Below, in pieces: positions 16,713-25,833 of a stretch of 64,000 nucleotides of DNA. Positions within the stretch are counted from its first letter, which is position 1, and each line of letters opens with the position of its first letter. The notes below the pieces were generated by a model. That model saw only the letters and a list, made by a program, of their open reading frames with translations. It did not search any database and had not been told where the DNA came from. The translations under genes were made by a program, and so were the position numbers. The DNA is from Oxalobacteraceae bacterium (GTDB lineage: Bacteria > Pseudomonadota > Gammaproteobacteria > Burkholderiales > Burkholderiaceae_D), in contig CANFLV010000013.1 in the NCBI GenBank assembly GCA_947448025.1, positions 49,682-113,681 on the forward strand, given 5' to 3'.

Positions 16713-17276
16713 CTACTTCGGATGGCAGAAGCAGTCGGCGGCATGATCATTGATGATGCCGATGCCCTGCAGGTAGGCGTAGATGATGGTCGAGCCGATG
16801 AACTTGAAGCCGCGTTTGCCGAGGTCTTTGGAAATCTGGTCTGACAGTGCAGTCTTCGCCGGCGTCTCACTGCTATTGGCCCAGCGATTCACGACCGGCA
16901 CATGATTAACGAAGCTCCAGAGGTAGGCATCGAGCCCGCCGAGCTCTTCGCACAGGCGCAGGTAGGCGCGCGCATTGCCTATCGTGGCGGCGATCTTGAG
17001 GCGGTTACGTACGATGCCGGCATTCGCCATCAATTCCGCGAACTTGAATTCATCATATTCCGCGATTTTGTGCGCATCCCAGCCATCGAAAGCAAGGCGA
17101 TAATTTTCACGCTTATTAAGGACGGTTTCCCAGCTCAGGCCTGCCTGCGCGCCTTCGAGATTCAACATTTCAAACAGGCGCCGCTCATCATGGCAGGGTA
17201 CGCCCCATTCGTGATCGTGATAGGCGAGGTATAGAGGATTGCGCGGATTGGCCCAGCTGCAGCGATTCTTTTCCAT
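16713..17276 (-). CDS. tag: DNA-3-methyladenine glycosylase I
   Basis: A 187-residue base-excision repair enzyme that removes 3-methyladenine from alkylated DNA. Family motifs are NRCSWANPRNPLYLAYHDHEWGVP at the N-terminus and LSWETVLNKRENYRLAFDGWD, with VGSTIIYAY-like IGSTIIYAYLQGIGIINDH and a C-terminal DCFCH. The zinc snap seen in Tag is supplied by Cys near the start, the following His, and the final His/Cys group, all present. The ATG at 17276 (MEKNRCSW) fits the family length better than the open extension to 17306. It is divergent from the flavoprotein gene at 17394. Confidence 0.93.
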   Translation of the reverse strand: MEKNRCSWANPRNPLYLAYHDHEWGVPCHDERRLFEMLNLEGAQAGLSWETVLNKRENYRLAFDGWDAHKIAEYDEFKFAELMANAGIVRNRLKIAATIGNARAYLRLCEELGGLDAYLWSFVNHVPVVNRWANSSETPAKTALSDQISKDLGKRGFKFIGSTIIYAYLQGIGIINDHAADCFCHPK

Positions 17277-17393
17277 GGCGTTGAAGTGGATAAAAAATGG
17301 CAGCATACACGGCTTATGACCGTGCGCAGAGGCTTGTGCAAATACGACGCATGGTCAAGAATGGCGCCTCGTCGAATTAAGTCAGGAAGCATC

Positions 17394-18650
17394 ATGTCAT
17401 TACAGCAGCGCGTGGCCATTATTGGCGGCGGCCCCGCCGGGCTGATGGCGGCCGAAGTCCTGTGTCAGGGCGGCGTCAAAGTCACGCTCTATGACGGCAT
17501 GCCCTCGGTCGGTCGCAAATTCCTCCTGGCAGGCAAAGGCGGCATGAACATCACGCATGCCGAAGCCGCCGACGCCTTTCTGAGCCGCTATGCTGCGCGC
17601 AGTGCACAGATCGCCCCCATGCTGGCGGCATTCGGACCGCAGGATCTGCGGGACTGGATTCATGCGCTCGGCGTGGACACCTTTGTCGGCTCGTCCGGTC
17701 GCGTCTTCCCCACGGACATGAAAGCCGCGCCACTGCTGCGCGCCTGGCTGCAGCGTTTGCGCAGCAATGGCGTGCAATTCGCGATGCGGCATCGCTGGCT
17801 GGGCTGGGATCAGGATGCGCCCGGCACACTGCGCTTTAACACGCCGGACGGCGAACACATGGCACAGGCAGATGCAGTCGTGCTCGCGCTCGGTGGTGCT
17901 AGCTGGGCACGGCTGGGCTCGGACGGCGCATGGGTACCATTGCTCGAAGGCGTAGGCGCGGCGATCGCGCCGCTGCGTGCGGCGAACTGCGGCTTCGACT
18001 TAGCCTGGAGCGAGCATTTCCATAGCCGTCATGCCGGCCAGCCCGTAAAAACCGTCACCGCCAGCGTGCGCATGGCTGACGGCAGCCTGCTGCAGCGCGC
18101 AGGCGAAATAATGATCACCGCCGGCGGCATTGAAGGCGGTCTCGTATATGCGCTGTCGGCTGCGCTGCGCGACGGGATCGCGCGCGATGGCAGCGCCGTG
18201 CTTGAAGTAGATCTCGCGCCGGGCAAGAGCCTGCAAAGGCTCACTGAGGAAATCGCCCATCCGCGCGGCGCGCGCTCAATGTCCAGCCATTTGCAAAGCC
18301 GCGCCGGCATCATGGGCGTCAAGGCCGCCTTGCTGCGCGAAGTCGTCGGCAAGGATGGCTATAGCGACCCTGCGTCGCTTGCCGCGGCGATCAAGGCCTT
18401 GCCCTTGCGCGTAATGCGAACGCGCCCCATCGATGAAGCCATCAGCACGGCCGGTGGCGTGCGCTTCGAAGCGCTCGACGCGCAGCTCATGCTGCAGGCG
18501 CGCCCAGGTGTATTCTGTGCCGGCGAAATGCTCGACTGGGAAGCCCCGACGGGCGGCTATTTACTGACGGCTTGTTTTGCCAGCGGCCGGCTTGCCGGAC
18601 ACGGCGTAGCCGATTATCTGAAAAATTTAAATAAGGAATCCGCACCATGA
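17394..18650 (+). CDS. TIGR03862-type flavoprotein (HI0933-like NAD(P)/FAD oxidoreductase)
   Basis: A 418-residue FAD-binding protein. It opens with the dinucleotide motif RVAIIGGGPAGLMAAEVLCQGG, has GRKFLLAGKGGMNITH, the marker of the HI0933-like group, and ends with the FAD-binding phrase CAGEMLDWEAPTGGYLLTAC. The reaction is unknown. The start at 17394 has AGGA 7 bp upstream; earlier in-frame ATGs lack this and precede the Rossmann strand by 36 residues. Its last codons overlap the next gene by four bases (ATGA), so it is probably translated together with the PLP enzyme. Confidence 0.86.
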   Translation: MSLQQRVAIIGGGPAGLMAAEVLCQGGVKVTLYDGMPSVGRKFLLAGKGGMNITHAEAADAFLSRYAARSAQIAPMLAAFGPQDLRDWIHALGVDTFVGSSGRVFPTDMKAAPLLRAWLQRLRSNGVQFAMRHRWLGWDQDAPGTLRFNTPDGEHMAQADAVVLALGGASWARLGSDGAWVPLLEGVGAAIAPLRAANCGFDLAWSEHFHSRHAGQPVKTVTASVRMADGSLLQRAGEIMITAGGIEGGLVYALSAALRDGIARDGSAVLEVDLAPGKSLQRLTEEIAHPRGARSMSSHLQSRAGIMGVKAALLREVVGKDGYSDPASLAAAIKALPLRVMRTRPIDEAISTAGGVRFEALDAQLMLQARPGVFCAGEMLDWEAPTGGYLLTACFASGRLAGHGVADYLKNLNKESAP

Positions 18651-19732
18651 CGCCCGCTGAATTACGCGAACAATGCACGAGCTTTTTTGCTGGCCATGTG
18701 CCGCAAACCGCAGCAGAAGAATTTGCCGAAATGGCGCGCTGGTGCGCAGAACATGATGTGCGCCACGATACCTACGGAGAGGGCGCCTTGATTGAAGGCT
18801 TCGAGAAAAAGCTCGCCGGCATGCTCGGCTTTGAAGCCGGCCTGTTCTGCATCACCGGCACCCTGGCGCAGTCGGTCGCGTTGCGCCTGGCCTGCGAAGC
18901 GCACGGCAGCCAAAGCGTCGCGCTACATCCGACCGCCCATGTGCTCGTGCATGAACGTAGTAATCATCAATTGCTCGATCACTTCCAGGCACTGACGATC
19001 GGTGACCCGCTGCGGCCATGGACGCTACCGGATTTGCAAGCACAGCCCGACAAGATCGGCGCGGCTCTGTACGAGCTGCCGATGCGCGAAATCGGCGGCC
19101 AGCTGCCAAGCTGGGACGAGCTCGCCGCGATCAAGACCTACTGCCAGACACAAGGCATCCATTTGCATCTCGATGGCGCGCGACTCTGGGAAGCCGTCGC
19201 CGGTTTCGGCCACAGCGCCGCACAGATCGCCGCCGGCTTTGATTCGGTCTACCTGTCGTTTTACAAGGGTATAGGCGGCCTAGGCGGCGCGATGCTGCTG
19301 GGAGATGCCGACTTCATCGCGCGCGCCCGTGTATGGATGCAGCGCATGGGTGGCAATGTCTATCGCCGCTCGCCCTATGTGATCGCGGCAGCCATGCGCT
19401 TCGATGCGCGGGTAGCGGCGATGCCGGCGTATTTTGCACGGACGGTCTGGCTCTACGAAGTGCTGCGCGAATTCCCGCAGCTGCGCGTCAACCCAGCCGC
19501 GCCGCAGAGTAATATGTTGCACCTGCATTTCAATGTCAGCCGCGAACGGCTGATGGCGATCCGCGACGAGATCGCGCAAGAGCACAAAGTCTGGCTGTTT
19601 GGCGGCGCCAAGCATGCGGCGCTGCCCGGAAGCTGCTCGATCGAGTGGACCGTCGGCGATGGCTTGCTGCGGGTCGCGGATGCGCGTGTACATGACATCA
19701 TCCGGCAGCTGGCGACAGCCGTCGGACAATAA
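18647..19732 (+). CDS. Threonine aldolase family PLP-dependent beta-eliminating lyase
   Basis: A 361-residue fold-type I pyridoxal-phosphate enzyme. The DTYGEGALIEGFEKKLAGMLGFEAGLFCITGTLAQ region is the cofactor phosphate loop, LHLDGARLWEA contains the Asp that contacts the pyridine nitrogen, and SFYKGIGGLGGAMLLGD contains the Schiff-base lysine. This pattern fits L-threonine aldolases and related beta-eliminating lyases; the precise substrate cannot be read from sequence. ATGA overlap couples it to the upstream flavoprotein. Confidence 0.82.
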   Translation: MTPAELREQCTSFFAGHVPQTAAEEFAEMARWCAEHDVRHDTYGEGALIEGFEKKLAGMLGFEAGLFCITGTLAQSVALRLACEAHGSQSVALHPTAHVLVHERSNHQLLDHFQALTIGDPLRPWTLPDLQAQPDKIGAALYELPMREIGGQLPSWDELAAIKTYCQTQGIHLHLDGARLWEAVAGFGHSAAQIAAGFDSVYLSFYKGIGGLGGAMLLGDADFIARARVWMQRMGGNVYRRSPYVIAAAMRFDARVAAMPAYFARTVWLYEVLREFPQLRVNPAAPQSNMLHLHFNVSRERLMAIRDEIAQEHKVWLFGGAKHAALPGSCSIEWTVGDGLLRVADARVHDIIRQLATAVGQ

Positions 19733-19770
19733 CGACCAACAAAAATCAACATAACCACAGGAGATACACC

Positions 19771-20073
19771 ATGATTCTCGAACTCGCCGACATCCGCATC
19801 CAGCCGGGCAAGCAAGCTGAATTTGACCTCGCCATCGCGCGCGGCGTTGATGAAATCATCAGCCAGGCCAAGGGTTTTCACGGCTACAAGATCAACAAGG
19901 GTATCGAATCACCCGAGCGCTATGTGCTGATGATTTTCTGGGAGACGCTGGAGAACCACACGATCGACTTCCGCGAATCAGCCGCGTTTCAGGAATGGCG
20001 CGCCATCGTCGGGCCGTTTTTCGCGGGACCGCCCGTGGTCGAGCACTTCAGCTTGCTGGCGAAGTCTGTTTAA
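19771..20073 (+). CDS. Antibiotic biosynthesis monooxygenase (ABM) family protein
   Basis: A 100-residue ferredoxin-like alpha/beta barrel protein: ELADIRIQPGKQAEFDLAIARGVDEI, GFHGYKINKGIESPERYVLMIFWETLENHTIDFRES. ABM-domain proteins include quinol monooxygenases and haem-degrading enzymes but also many of unknown role. AGGAG is found 9 bp before the ATG. It lies 38 bp after the PLP enzyme and may be the third gene of that unit; it ends 6 bp from the convergent Hsp70 gene. Confidence 0.82.
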   Translation: MILELADIRIQPGKQAEFDLAIARGVDEIISQAKGFHGYKINKGIESPERYVLMIFWETLENHTIDFRESAAFQEWRAIVGPFFAGPPVVEHFSLLAKSV

Positions 20074-20079
20074 AAAATC

Positions 20080-21330
20080 TCAGCCGAACTTGCGCGCCGC
20101 ATCCAGCGCAAGGCCGGCGCCGATACTGCCGAACAGATCGCCTTCGACGCATTTTGCCTCGGGTAGCAAGGCGGCGATTTTTTCGCGCAGCTGCAGTACG
20201 CCGCTTGAGCCGCCGGTGAAAAACACAGTATCAATCTGGCCCGCCTGCACACCGGCCTTGTTCAACATCTCGCGCACAGTGGCGGCAATGCGCTCGACCA
20301 GGTGATCGCTGGCGGCATTGAAATCGCTGCGTGCAATCGTCAATGACTGACGTGGCGCGAGACGATCCAGTTCCAGCGTGATTTCAGCGGCGTTGGACAG
20401 CGCGATCTTGCCTTCCTCGACCTTCATCGCCAGCCAGTGGCCGGCGCGGTCTTCAATCAGATTCATCAGGCAAGTCAGCTTGTCGCGCTCGATCGCATCG
20501 CGGAACACTTCCTTCAATTCCAGCATGGTCTTGCGCGAATAGGCGAGATTGATCGTGTGCCAGGTGGCGAGATTGAAGTAGTAACTCGACGGGACTTCGG
20601 CCTGGCTTTTCAGGCGACTGCCCAGGCCGAGCAGGGGCATCACGCTGCCAAGGCTCAGGTATTTATCGAAGTCGGTACCGCCGATATGCACGCCGTCATT
20701 GGCGAGGATATCGTCGAGGCGATCGGCTTTCTTTGCGCGTTCGGGCGACAGGCGCACGAGTGAAAAGTCGGAGGTGCCGCCGCCGATGTCGACGATCAGA
20801 ACCAGCTCTTCACGCGTGATCGTCGACTCATAATCGAAGGCCGCAGCGATCGGTTCGTACTGGAATTCGATATGGCGAAAGCCGATTTCGTGCGCGATTT
20901 CAGCCAGCGTATCTTCTGCCAGCCGGTCTGCTTTCGGATCGCCGTCAATGAAGTGCACAGGACGGCCGAAGACCGCCTGATCGAAGTTTACACCGCCGGC
21001 TTTTTCAGCACGCTGCTTGAGCTCACCGATAAAGCGCGACAGCAGCATGCGAAACGGAATCGCGCGCCCCTGTACTTCAGTCTGGCCATCAATGAGGCCG
21101 GTGCCGAGCAGGCTTTTCAACGAACGCATGAGCCGGCCTTCATAGCCCGCCAGGTAATTTTGCAGACCTGCGCGGCCGTAATACACGCGCTCATCTTCGA
21201 CGTTGAAAAACACCACCGAGGGCAAAGTCACTTTGCCGTCTTCCAGCGGAAGCAAGGTCGGATGGCCAGGATGATGCCAGCCGACGGTCGAATTGGATGT
21301 GCCGAAATCCACGCCGCACGCGTTTGCCAT
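20080..21330 (-). CDS. Hsp70 family protein, YegD type
   Basis: A 416-residue actin-fold ATPase without the substrate-binding half of DnaK. Nucleotide-binding motifs are present in order: phosphate 1 CGVDFGTSNSTVGW, phosphate 2 LVLIVDIGGGTSDFSLVRL, and adenosine FFTGGSSGVLQLREKI. Length and absence of a C-terminal lid match YegD-like proteins of unknown function. The alpha/beta hydrolase gene upstream is co-directional with a 108-bp gap, so co-transcription is possible but not evident. Confidence 0.88.
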   Translation of the reverse strand: MANACGVDFGTSNSTVGWHHPGHPTLLPLEDGKVTLPSVVFFNVEDERVYYGRAGLQNYLAGYEGRLMRSLKSLLGTGLIDGQTEVQGRAIPFRMLLSRFIGELKQRAEKAGGVNFDQAVFGRPVHFIDGDPKADRLAEDTLAEIAHEIGFRHIEFQYEPIAAAFDYESTITREELVLIVDIGGGTSDFSLVRLSPERAKKADRLDDILANDGVHIGGTDFDKYLSLGSVMPLLGLGSRLKSQAEVPSSYYFNLATWHTINLAYSRKTMLELKEVFRDAIERDKLTCLMNLIEDRAGHWLAMKVEEGKIALSNAAEITLELDRLAPRQSLTIARSDFNAASDHLVERIAATVREMLNKAGVQAGQIDTVFFTGGSSGVLQLREKIAALLPEAKCVEGDLFGSIGAGLALDAARKFG

Positions 21331-21438
21331 AATCGCCTCAGGATACTTGATGGACGGGGGTTACAGACTGAATCCGTGACGCCGGCCAAGATTGAAAAAG
21401 GACGCGTATGGTACGCGATCAAGCCTTGCCTGTGCTTA

Positions 21439-22674
21439 TTATTTTCCGGCGCTGCTGCCCGCCAAAGTAGCGCCGGCCAGCACTGCGGGCAGGCGTGCGA
21501 CATCGGCAGGAAGCGGCGGCGCATTCCAGACCACCGCATCATCTACCGCATACAAGGTACAGGGCATGGCGGCGCTGCGCTCGCAGTTAGCCAGGACTTG
21601 GGCGGCCGGATCATCGCCATCTTCGGCCCAGCTCCAGGCGCCGCTGGGCGCGATCGCAAAGGCGCGCGGCATGCCCTTGCCGAGAAAGGCGCGATAAGCC
21701 TTGCGGCCCTGGCCTTCAAGGTAAGGCACGGCATCGACATTTTGCAGCACGGCGAAATCACTGCGCACCGGCCGCGCCTCTTCGGCCAGCACCACCGTAG
21801 CGGCAGTCGGCATCCCTAGCGCCTGAAGGAATTTCTCCGTTTCTGGCCACCAGATTTTCACGCCATCATGACTGCCGCTCATCATGTGCGCATCACTCTT
21901 GAAATTCCCAAAGCTCACCAGATGTGCCGCACCGCCGCCGGCAATATATGCATCCTGCATATGCGCCGCCAGCGCCGGATCGAAATGGCTGTCATTGGCG
22001 CCGTAGAACCACAGGCTGGGCACCTTGCTATGCCGGCCGAATTCGGCAAACGCCTGCACCAGCGACGCCTGCCACTGGCAGTCACCGCCGTGCACGCGCA
22101 AGCCGCCGGCAAAATTGATCAGGCCGCGCACGCCGGGATAATTGCGCGCACCGAAAGCGATCGCGGTTAATCCGCCATAAGACTGGCCGGCGACGACGAT
22201 ACGCGTCTTGTCGACCCAGCTTTGGCGCGTGAGATACGTCATCACCGCCTGCAAGTCATCGGCCTGGCGCTGGCCATTCTGCGTCATGTCGCAGCCGGTC
22301 TCGAGGTATTCGCCGCCCGACTTGGAAAAGCCTTTGCGCATCGGGATCGCGACCGCATAACCACGCCGCACGAATTCACGACTGATGACCAGGAAGCGAT
22401 CACGCTGCTGGCGATGCGTATCGCCGATCGCCTTACCGTGATTCATGACCAGCAGTGGAAACGGCCCCGCGCCCGGTGGCGTGAAGATCGTCGTTTCCAG
22501 CTGCACGTTGGCGGCAGCGTCGGGCACCGGAATCATCACGACCTGTTCATTAAGTGCCTGGTTGAGTACCAGTGCATTTGCTACTGGCGCGACAAGAATC
22601 GAACATAACAAAATACCAGCTGCCAAAAAAGATCGAATAAAACGGAACGAAACAGGATAATGCATGAATGGCAT
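21439..22674 (-). CDS. Exported alpha/beta hydrolase (dienelactone-hydrolase-like)
   Basis: A 411-residue secreted hydrolase. The N-terminus has a signal peptide (FIRSFLAAGILLCSILVAPVANA). The fold shows LLVMNHGKAIG, the nucleophile elbow VAGQSYGGLTAIAFGA (Ser in GxSxGG), an acidic residue in the phrase YGANDSHFDP, and a His in SGSHDG. Substrate unknown; esters or peptides are plausible. I prefer the ATG at 22674, with GGAAAG 7 bp upstream, to the GTG at 22689 that lies inside that ribosome-binding stretch. Confidence 0.78.
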   Translation of the reverse strand: MPFMHYPVSFRFIRSFLAAGILLCSILVAPVANALVLNQALNEQVVMIPVPDAAANVQLETTIFTPPGAGPFPLLVMNHGKAIGDTHRQQRDRFLVISREFVRRGYAVAIPMRKGFSKSGGEYLETGCDMTQNGQRQADDLQAVMTYLTRQSWVDKTRIVVAGQSYGGLTAIAFGARNYPGVRGLINFAGGLRVHGGDCQWQASLVQAFAEFGRHSKVPSLWFYGANDSHFDPALAAHMQDAYIAGGGAAHLVSFGNFKSDAHMMSGSHDGVKIWWPETEKFLQALGMPTAATVVLAEEARPVRSDFAVLQNVDAVPYLEGQGRKAYRAFLGKGMPRAFAIAPSGAWSWAEDGDDPAAQVLANCERSAAMPCTLYAVDDAVVWNAPPLPADVARLPAVLAGATLAGSSAGK

Positions 22675-22848
22675 GGGATTACTTTCCACAAGGAAGCAAC
22701 CATTCTATGCAGCATGATTCACTGACTCAATACTCGTTTCGGCAAGTCCAGCGGGTTTTCAGAGGTATTTTTGCGGCGGCAGAAATTTCATGCAACTTCC
22801 TGCGTCGTGCGCTGGTCAATCCCGCATTAACGTAGAGAGGGAGGCATC

Positions 22849-23082
22849 ATGCGCGTGGACTTATTTCGCCGGCCGGAAGACAGCGGCCGTTTTTCTTATC
22901 TGGCCGTACCCCAAGGCTGCATCATTCCGCAGGAAGTCACGAATACGGATTGGCAAATTACCCACACTGATATCGAGCTGCTCGTCACCGATCCGCAGGT
23001 CACGGGTCTGGGCGTGGAAGATGCCGAGCGACAGATCGATGACAAGGGTTACGCGATAACGAGCGTGACGAATCTGCAATAG
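22849..23082 (+). CDS. Small conserved hypothetical protein (DUF6139-like)
   Basis: A 77-residue soluble protein (MRVDLFRRPEDSGRFSYLAVP) with a strong ribosome-binding site AGGGAGG 6 bp before the ATG. I associate this type with a small uncharacterised family in Oxalobacteraceae (possibly DUF6139), from memory only. It has no membrane segment, no cysteine pair, and no known partner. A real gene is supported by the ribosome-binding site and normal codon use. Confidence 0.7.
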   Translation: MRVDLFRRPEDSGRFSYLAVPQGCIIPQEVTNTDWQITHTDIELLVTDPQVTGLGVEDAERQIDDKGYAITSVTNLQ

Positions 23083-23141
23083 CAAGACCTGAGCGGACAG
23101 TGAAATCCGCTCTTCATTTTCATTCACACTATCGCTGCGTT

Positions 23142-24035
23142 TTATCCCGGAATCGCCGAAAGAATCGCGTCCACCGCCGGATGCTTGATCTTGCGTTCAT
23201 TCGAAATCGCGTAGAACTGCTGCCGCACATTGGTCAACTCTCCGACTGGAATCGCGCCGAACTGCTGCTCCACATCGGCCGCCAATGCCGAGGGCGCCGG
23301 GAACAGGCCGAGTCCTGCGCGGCCAAAGGTATTGAGCAGCGCATTGTCATCGAATTCACCGACCACATCGGCGCGCAAGCCGTGGGTGTCGAACCAGTGA
23401 TCGATATGACTGCGCACGGCATTGTTCCGGGTCGGCAGCAAGAGCGGCGCGCCGTTCAGGCTCGCAGGAAATTTCGCGCGGTATTTCTTGACGAGTTCCG
23501 GTACGCCGAACAGCATGACTTCACTTTCACCCAGCAAATGACTGAATACGCGCAGGGTTGTGCCAGTCGGCACAGGCCGGTCTGTCAGCACGACGTCGAG
23601 CTTGTTCACGGCCAGGTCACCGAGCAGCGATTCATAATTATCTTCAAAACAGACCAGCTTCACGCGCTGCGGCAAACGCAAGGCCGCTTCCAGCAAACGA
23701 AATGAAATCAGCTTCGGCAGCGAGTCCGAGATGCCGACCGTCAGACGCATCGGCGGATCGAGCTCGGAGCGATCCAGTGCTTCCTGCAGCTGGTCGCCGA
23801 GCAGGAAAATCTGGTCGGCATAATTCAGCGCCAGGCGGCCGGCGTCGGTCAGCACAAGGCGTCGTCCCTGCGGCGCGAGCAAGGCTTTGCCGACGGATTT
23901 TTCCAGCAGCGCCAATTGCGCGCTGATCGTCTGCACGGCGACATCGAGTCGCTCGGCGGCGCGCGTGACGCTGCCCTCCTTGGCGACGACCCAAAAATAA
24001 TAGAGATGGCGAAAATTCATGCCGGAGGATTTCAT
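23142..24035 (-). CDS. nhaR: LysR-type regulator NhaR
   Basis: A 297-residue LysR regulator. The winged helix starts FRHLYYFWVVAKEGSVTRAAERLDVAVQTISAQLALLE; the HLYYFW phrase is distinctive of NhaR, which activates the Na+/H+ antiporter gene nhaA in E. coli. The effector domain contains GISDSLPKLISFRLLEAAL and LFPAPSALAADVEQQFG, also in line with NhaR. No nhaA is in the window. The start could be the ATG at 24035 or, five codons later, at 24020; neither has a strong ribosome-binding site. A palindrome upstream may be its operator. Confidence 0.85.
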   Translation of the reverse strand: MKSSGMNFRHLYYFWVVAKEGSVTRAAERLDVAVQTISAQLALLEKSVGKALLAPQGRRLVLTDAGRLALNYADQIFLLGDQLQEALDRSELDPPMRLTVGISDSLPKLISFRLLEAALRLPQRVKLVCFEDNYESLLGDLAVNKLDVVLTDRPVPTGTTLRVFSHLLGESEVMLFGVPELVKKYRAKFPASLNGAPLLLPTRNNAVRSHIDHWFDTHGLRADVVGEFDDNALLNTFGRAGLGLFPAPSALAADVEQQFGAIPVGELTNVRQQFYAISNERKIKHPAVDAILSAIPG

Positions 24036-24071
24036 GCTGAGCGACTCCCGCGGCTTGACGGCCGCAAATAA

Positions 24072-24092
24072 AACTTCGTCTTTTACGAAGTT
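24072..24092. promoter_or_regulatory. LysR-type operator candidate between nhaR and the BI-1 gene
   Basis: AACTTCGT and ACGAAGTT (8-bp arms at 24072-24079 and 24085-24092, 5-bp centre) contain a T-N11-A core, the general LysR box. It is 37 bp upstream of nhaR and 107 bp upstream of the divergent Bax-inhibitor gene, a position fitting autoregulation and possible control of that gene. Confidence 0.5.
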
Positions 24093-24198
24093 AAGTTCAT
24101 ATTATCTTCGCTTTTTAAAGCGGCGCAAGTCACTTACACTCGGTCCCGTCGGTTGTGCACGGCACAGCCGGACTCTCTAAACTTACCAGGAGCATCTC

Positions 24199-24897
24199 AT
24201 GAATCATCGTTTTGGCAATTCAGGCGCTGGCGCATTGGGCGCCGAACGGATTACGACTGCGACCACGGTCATCGACAGCAATGCGCGCAAGGTCTTGCGC
24301 AATACCTATATGCTGCTATCACTGTGCCTCGGCTTCGCCGCGGTTACTGCCGGCACATCAGCCGCGCTGGGCTTGCCGCGAGTCGGCATCCTGCTGACCA
24401 TGGCCGGTTATTTAGGCCTGTTTTTCCTGATCTCGAAATACCGTGACAGCGGCGCCGGGCTCGCCTTGACGTTTGCCCTGACCGGCTTCATGGGTTACAC
24501 CATCGGCCCCATGATCAGTCATTACTTGAACATGCCTAACGGTACCCTGACAGTCATGACGGCGTTGGGCGGCACAGCGGTCACCTTCCTTGGCTTGTCT
24601 GCTTATGCGCTGGTGACGAAGCGTGACCTGAGCTTCATGGGCGGCTTCCTCGCGGTCGGTGTTCTGGTCGCGTTCCTGGCGAGCCTTGCAGCAATATTCC
24701 TGCAAATCCCGGCTTTGTCGCTGACGATTTCTGCCGTGTTTGTCTTGCTCATGTCTGGCATGATCCTGGTTGAGACGAACAATATCGTGCGCGGCGGTGA
24801 GACCAATTATGTGATGGCGACGCTGAGCCTGTTCCTGTCTATTTTCAATTTGTTCACGAGCCTGCTGCAGTTGCTTGGGTTTGCCAATAAAGAATAA
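24199..24897 (+). CDS. Bax inhibitor-1/YccA family membrane protein
   Basis: A 232-residue polytopic protein with seven hydrophobic segments, starting NTYMLLSLCLGFAAVTAGTSAAL and continuing with ALTFALTGFMGYTIGPMISHYL. This matches the BI-1/YccA (TMBIM) family; YccA of E. coli binds and restrains the FtsH protease, and other members conduct Ca2+. Which applies here is not known. AGGAG precedes the ATG by 8 bp, and a terminator follows at 24916-24953. Confidence 0.9.
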   Translation: MNHRFGNSGAGALGAERITTATTVIDSNARKVLRNTYMLLSLCLGFAAVTAGTSAALGLPRVGILLTMAGYLGLFFLISKYRDSGAGLALTFALTGFMGYTIGPMISHYLNMPNGTLTVMTALGGTAVTFLGLSAYALVTKRDLSFMGGFLAVGVLVAFLASLAAIFLQIPALSLTISAVFVLLMSGMILVETNNIVRGGETNYVMATLSLFLSIFNLFTSLLQLLGFANKE

Positions 24898-24915
24898 TTT
24901 GTAAAAATCCCATTG

Positions 24916-24953
24916 ACGGATGGCCGCTATCCTTGGTCGTCATCCGTTTTTTT
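24916..24953 (+). terminator. Terminator of the BI-1/YccA gene
   Basis: ACGGATG (24916-24922) and CATCCGT (24941-24947) form the stem, followed by seven Ts (24947-24953). The loop is long (18 nt), so strength is moderate. Confidence 0.7.
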
Positions 24954-24981
24954 CATTCCCAAATAAAAAGGAGCATGCGCG

Positions 24982-25704
24982 ATGCTTGCACTTCTGTCTG
25001 ATCCGCACACCTGGATCGCCTTCGCCACCCTGACCGGCCTTGAGCTTGTGCTCGGCATCGACAATATCATTTTCATTTCCATCGTCGTCGCCAAGCTGCC
25101 AGAGCAGCAGCGTGAATTCGCGCGCAAGCTTGGCCTGTTCGCGGCGATGTTCATGCGCATCGGCTTGCTGCTGGTACTGACCTGGATCATCGGCATGACC
25201 GCGCCACTGTTTTCGGTAATGGGTCAGGGCATTTCCGGGCGCGACCTGATCCTGCTGTTTGGCGGCTTGTTCCTGCTATGGAAAAGCGTCATGGAGATCC
25301 ATGAAACCATGGAGGGCGCCGGTGGCGAGGGGCACGCATCGAACGCCGCGCGCAAATCACTCACTGCCGTGATCGTGCAAATCATGCTGATCGATCTGGT
25401 GTTCTCGCTGGACTCGATCATCACAGCGGTGGGCATGGTCGATGAAGTCGCCATCATGATCGCCGCCGTGATCGCCTCAGTCGGACTGATGATGCTGTTC
25501 GCTGCACCGATCGGCAATTTCGTGGCGCGTCATCCGACCATCAAGATGCTGGCATTGGCCTTCCTCGTAGCCATCGGCGTGCTGCTGATCGCCGAGGGCA
25601 GCGGCTACCATGTGCCCAAAGGTTATGTGTATGTGGCGATGGCATTTTCGCTGATCGTGGAGATGCTCAATATTCGTATGCGCAAAAAAATGTCGCAAAT
25701 TTAA
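24982..25704 (+). CDS. TerC family integral membrane protein
   Basis: A 240-residue membrane protein with the two family signatures: GLELVLGIDNIIFISIVV and MLIDLVFSLDSIITAVGMV, whose acidic residues lie within membrane helices. TerC/YoaE/Alx-type proteins are linked to tellurite resistance and, more recently, to Mn2+ export and metalation of secreted enzymes. Given the manganese-related genes elsewhere in the window a metal role is attractive but unproven. AGGAG lies 10 bp before the ATG. Confidence 0.9.
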   Translation: MLALLSDPHTWIAFATLTGLELVLGIDNIIFISIVVAKLPEQQREFARKLGLFAAMFMRIGLLLVLTWIIGMTAPLFSVMGQGISGRDLILLFGGLFLLWKSVMEIHETMEGAGGEGHASNAARKSLTAVIVQIMLIDLVFSLDSIITAVGMVDEVAIMIAAVIASVGLMMLFAAPIGNFVARHPTIKMLALAFLVAIGVLLIAEGSGYHVPKGYVYVAMAFSLIVEMLNIRMRKKMSQI

Positions 25705-25730
25705 ATCGCTGCTATGAGGCCATGAATGAA

Positions 25731-25757
25731 AAACGCCGTCTTGCACAGACGGCGTTT
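25731..25757. terminator. Bidirectional terminator between terC-family and LysR genes
   Basis: AAACGCCGTCT / AGACGGCGTTT (25731-25741 and 25747-25757) with a TGCAC loop, A-rich on the left and T-rich on the right, located between two convergent genes. Confidence 0.85.
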
Positions 25758-25833
25758 GTTCGTTCAGCCCAGCCCCCATTGAATAAATAAATGTGAGGGT
25801 GCGACTTCTACCTTGACGATCCAAGTCGCAGGT

